Shown here one piece after another: positions 61,745-64,000 of a DNA stretch of 64,000 bases. Under the pieces are notes generated by a model that was not told the DNA's origin, ran no database searches, and saw only the letters and a program-made list of their open reading frames with translations. Made by a program: the position numbers and the translations under genes. Within the stretch, counting starts at the first letter, position 1. Every line of letters begins with the position of its first letter. The DNA comes from CAG-877 sp045125935 (lineage in GTDB: Bacteria; Bacillota_I; Bacilli_A; RF39; UBA660). The stretch spans positions 76,690 to 140,689 of the forward strand of contig JBGVNW010000041.1 in the NCBI GenBank assembly GCA_045125935.1, written 5' to 3'.

Positions 61745-62948
61745 CGAAATGTTATTTCAAAGCATTTTAAAAAGTGCTTTTGATGGTAGTTTAACGAAGC
61801 AAAAAAAAGAAGAACAAGTTGATATAATTCCACAAATTTATAATAAAGATTTTAAAAATATTGTAGAAGTAAATGAATTGAATTTACCACAAAATTGGAA
61901 ACAATTTAAATTAGGGAATGTTATTACATTAATTTCGGGACAAGATCTAGAATCAACTAGATATTTCCCAAATTATAAAGAAAATTCAATACCATATTTA
62001 ACTGGTGCTAGTAATATAGAAAATGATATTGTAATAATAAATAGATATACGGATACTCCAACATCAACAGCGGTAAAAGATGATATACTTTTAACTTGTA
62101 AAGGTACTATTGGTACATCTATAATTTTAAAAGAAGAAAAAGTACATATTGCTAGACAATTCATGGCTATTAAGCCAGAACAACTTAATAATGAATACTT
62201 GCTATATTTTTTGAAATCGAAAGTATTCGATATGCAAAATAATTCAAAAAGCATGATACCTGGTATTGATAGAAATTATATATTAAATTTAACGATACCA
62301 ATTCCACCAATGGAAGAACAGCAAAGAATAGTTGATAAATTAGAAGAGTTATTTATTAAATTAGATTATGTTAAATCAATAGAAGTTGAATTAAAAGAAT
62401 TAAAAAATAACTTTCCTAATGATATGAAAAAATCTATTCTAAAATCTGCTTTTTCAGGTGAAATGAATAATGAAAAACCTAAGATGATGAATTTAGAAGA
62501 GTGTTTAATAAATATTGCGTGTAAGGAGTATCAAATTAAACAATCCGATATAAAAAAGGTTGGTAAGTATCCTGTAGTAAGTCAATCAAAAGATATAATT
62601 GAAGGATACTATGATAATGAATTAAAACTGCTTAAGCATAACAAACCGGTATTAGTTTATGGTGACCATAGTAATAATATAAAATATGTTGATTTTAATT
62701 TTGTGATTGGAGCTGATGGAACAAAAGTATTTGAGTGTAAGGATATGTTTGATGAAAAATATTTATATTATAACATATTATTTAATTTAAATTTTATTCC
62801 TCGCAATGGATATAGTAGACATTATAAATATTTAAAAGAACTGCCTATTTCATATTTCCCAATTAATATACAAAAAAGCATTGTAAATATAATAGAAAAG
62901 TTATTTCTATTATGTGATGATTTAGATAATATAATTAGTGGGAATTAA
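61737..62948 (+). CDS. hsdS: Type I restriction enzyme HsdS specificity subunit
   Basis: About 403 aa from the ATG after ttggtgat, overlapping hsdM by 8 bp. Two target-recognition halves are present. The first TRD (LPQNWKQFKLGNVITLISGQDLE..., about 55-195) is followed by a conserved helix (IPPMEEQQRIVDKLEELFIKLD), the second TRD starts near 250 (NLEECLINIACKEYQIKQSDI...), and the closing helix is short (INIQKSIVNIIEKLFLLCDDL). Each TRD reads half of a bipartite site. The halves differ, so the target is asymmetric. Confidence 0.92.
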   Translation: MINEMLFQSILKSAFDGSLTKQKKEEQVDIIPQIYNKDFKNIVEVNELNLPQNWKQFKLGNVITLISGQDLESTRYFPNYKENSIPYLTGASNIENDIVIINRYTDTPTSTAVKDDILLTCKGTIGTSIILKEEKVHIARQFMAIKPEQLNNEYLLYFLKSKVFDMQNNSKSMIPGIDRNYILNLTIPIPPMEEQQRIVDKLEELFIKLDYVKSIEVELKELKNNFPNDMKKSILKSAFSGEMNNEKPKMMNLEECLINIACKEYQIKQSDIKKVGKYPVVSQSKDIIEGYYDNELKLLKHNKPVLVYGDHSNNIKYVDFNFVIGADGTKVFECKDMFDEKYLYYNILFNLNFIPRNGYSRHYKYLKELPISYFPINIQKSIVNIIEKLFLLCDDLDNIISGN

Positions 62949-62950
62949 TT

Positions 62951-63421
62951 ATGAATAATATTATTGAATGGTGCAATTTAAATTCTGGATTTATTCAATC
63001 TGTATTGGCTATATTAACACTTATAACAAGTATAATAGCAATTGTTGTATCAATAAGAACAGCAAACCTACCTTATAAGAAAAAAATAGTTTTAACATGT
63101 GGAAGTTATATTGGAGTAGGATTCATAGATGATGGAATTCATGTAACATGTATAAATTGCGGAAATAGGACTTTTCACATTAAAAAGTTAGGATTATTTA
63201 TAAACCCCAATATGGTATTTATTAATTTTAATACAATTGGAGAAAGCCAAATTAAATTAGAGCAAGGAAGCGAAACAACGCAATATTTTACTTCTAAATA
63301 TTTAAAAAAAGAATTTATAAAATATAATGGAAGAACTAGAGTATATGCTTATGTAGAAGATACAGAAGGAACAATTAAGAAAAAATATATATGTAGAATA
63401 AATCAAATAAAGGAGAAATAA
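62951..63421 (+). CDS. Small membrane protein with extracytosolic-type domain
   Basis: 156 aa. One N-terminal membrane span (about 12-35, FIQSVLAILTLITSIIAIVVS) and a soluble beta-rich domain (IVLTCGSYIGVGFIDDGIHVTCINCGNRTFHIKKLG). Proteins of this build are seen beside restriction systems, with no known activity. The gap to hsdS is 2 bp, so it belongs to the same operon. Its stop overlaps a weak hairpin (63415-63432). Confidence 0.65.
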   Translation: MNNIIEWCNLNSGFIQSVLAILTLITSIIAIVVSIRTANLPYKKKIVLTCGSYIGVGFIDDGIHVTCINCGNRTFHIKKLGLFINPNMVFINFNTIGESQIKLEQGSETTQYFTSKYLKKEFIKYNGRTRVYAYVEDTEGTIKKKYICRINQIKEK

Positions 63422-63466
63422 TTCTCTTTTTTTGATATAATATATATTTAATAAATTGGTGATATT

Positions 63467-64000
63467 ATGTATGAAAATAAACTAAAATTATATAAATTTT
63501 ATAATAATATTTTTAATAATCAAATCGATAAATATTTAGCATTATCTAAAAATAATAAAAAAATCCCACAAGAAATTTTTATATTTTTAGAATCAGCAAA
63601 AAATTCAATAAATAATTGTTTATCATTAATAGAAAATGATGAATATATTGATTCATTATGTTTATTAAGGAGTTCATTTGAAGCAATTATGTTTTCTATA
63701 GCAATTTATTTTGATGAAAAAACATATGATATGTATAAACACTATGATAGAAATATCTATGTTAAGGTATTAAAAGAAAAATATAAAAAAATACAAAGAA
63801 AGAATCCAAAGTTTGTAATTCCTGATTTAGGAAAAGAAAGAAAAGAATTTCTAAAACCATATAATATAAGAAAAATAGTTGCTAATAATTATAAAAGTTT
63901 GTTCAGTGAATTATTTATGGATTGTAAAGATGAAAAAGAAGTTCTAGATGAGTTAAATAAATTTTATAAATATCTATGTGATTTTACACATCCTTCTATA
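63467..64000 (+). CDS. Hypothetical helical protein (3' truncated), DUF5677-like
   Basis: 178 codons, open to the end of the window. The sequence starts MYENKLKLYKFYNNIFNNQ and has an LLRSSFEAIMFSIAIYFDEKTYD segment and a terminal FTHPS. That matches the general look of DUF5677-type helical proteins in defence islands, but only as a weak resemblance. Site ttggtgat. It is downstream of the restriction system and separated by a weak terminator. Confidence 0.55.
   Translation, partial: MYENKLKLYKFYNNIFNNQIDKYLALSKNNKKIPQEIFIFLESAKNSINNCLSLIENDEYIDSLCLLRSSFEAIMFSIAIYFDEKTYDMYKHYDRNIYVKVLKEKYKKIQRKNPKFVIPDLGKERKEFLKPYNIRKIVANNYKSLFSELFMDCKDEKEVLDELNKFYKYLCDFTHPSI

Overview
The window comes from a low-GC Gram-positive bacterium, most likely an uncultured gut-type member of class Bacilli. 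The grounds are very AT-rich DNA, a PolC-type replicase, a rimP-nusA-rnpM-infB-rbfA order, two CotY/CotZ-like spore-coat proteins, and a Spo0A-box-like site in front of a membrane histidine kinase. TAA, TAG and TGA all end clearly intact genes, so the standard code applies. The lineage is inferred from gene content only; no rRNA or tRNA gene was seen.

Layout. 0-8.5 kb: the end of a stalked surface protein, a DUF4176 protein, rodA, spore-coat genes, a membrane EIIB-like protein without its active Cys, a GH3 hydrolase, the sensor kinase and an M29 aminopeptidase. 8.5-9.1 kb: two 322-bp-spaced copies of a cassette for a 27-residue hydrophobic peptide whose predicted mRNA ends are complementary, as in type I toxin loci. 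9.1-17 kb: the most striking region. A promoter with a palindromic operator over its -10 drives an HTH-Fic-like protein whose catalytic His is lost. It is followed by nine tandem paralogous ~250-aa kinase-like genes, all with an intact Lys, catalytic Asp, Asn and metal Asp. An internal promoter drives copies 7-9 and runs on into rluB and a glycosyltransferase gene. A tenth copy lies alone at 48.8-49.5 kb in the defence island.

17.7-46 kb is mostly chromosomal core: polC, a ferredoxin, a VanY-TruB fusion, a J-domain/TM/LysM protein, a transglutaminase-like membrane protein, the nusA-infB cluster, a queuosine-precursor-type transporter, an RpoA-CTD-like protein and an ABC exporter behind a structured leader RNA. 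A small accessory patch at 26.6-29.2 kb holds a RhuM-Fic gene, whose mRNA 5' end can mask its own ribosome binding site, and a chimera of half a tyrosine recombinase with an RT/MutS-like tail.

46-64 kb is a defence island. It holds a broken thrS fragment, a small structured RNA, a VbhA-VbhT-like Fic protein, an AbiJ-like HEPN protein, the tenth array-type kinase, a 1201-aa nuclease-like protein overlapping a Hanks-type kinase, a HEPN-like protein, a GIY-YIG/DUF4357 protein and a type I restriction-modification system. Two genes here (Nudix, NERD-HRDC) are broken. The recurring pairing of Fic-fold proteins with this compact kinase family, once with a dead Fic and nine kinases and once with an active Fic and one kinase, is the best candidate for an undescribed system.
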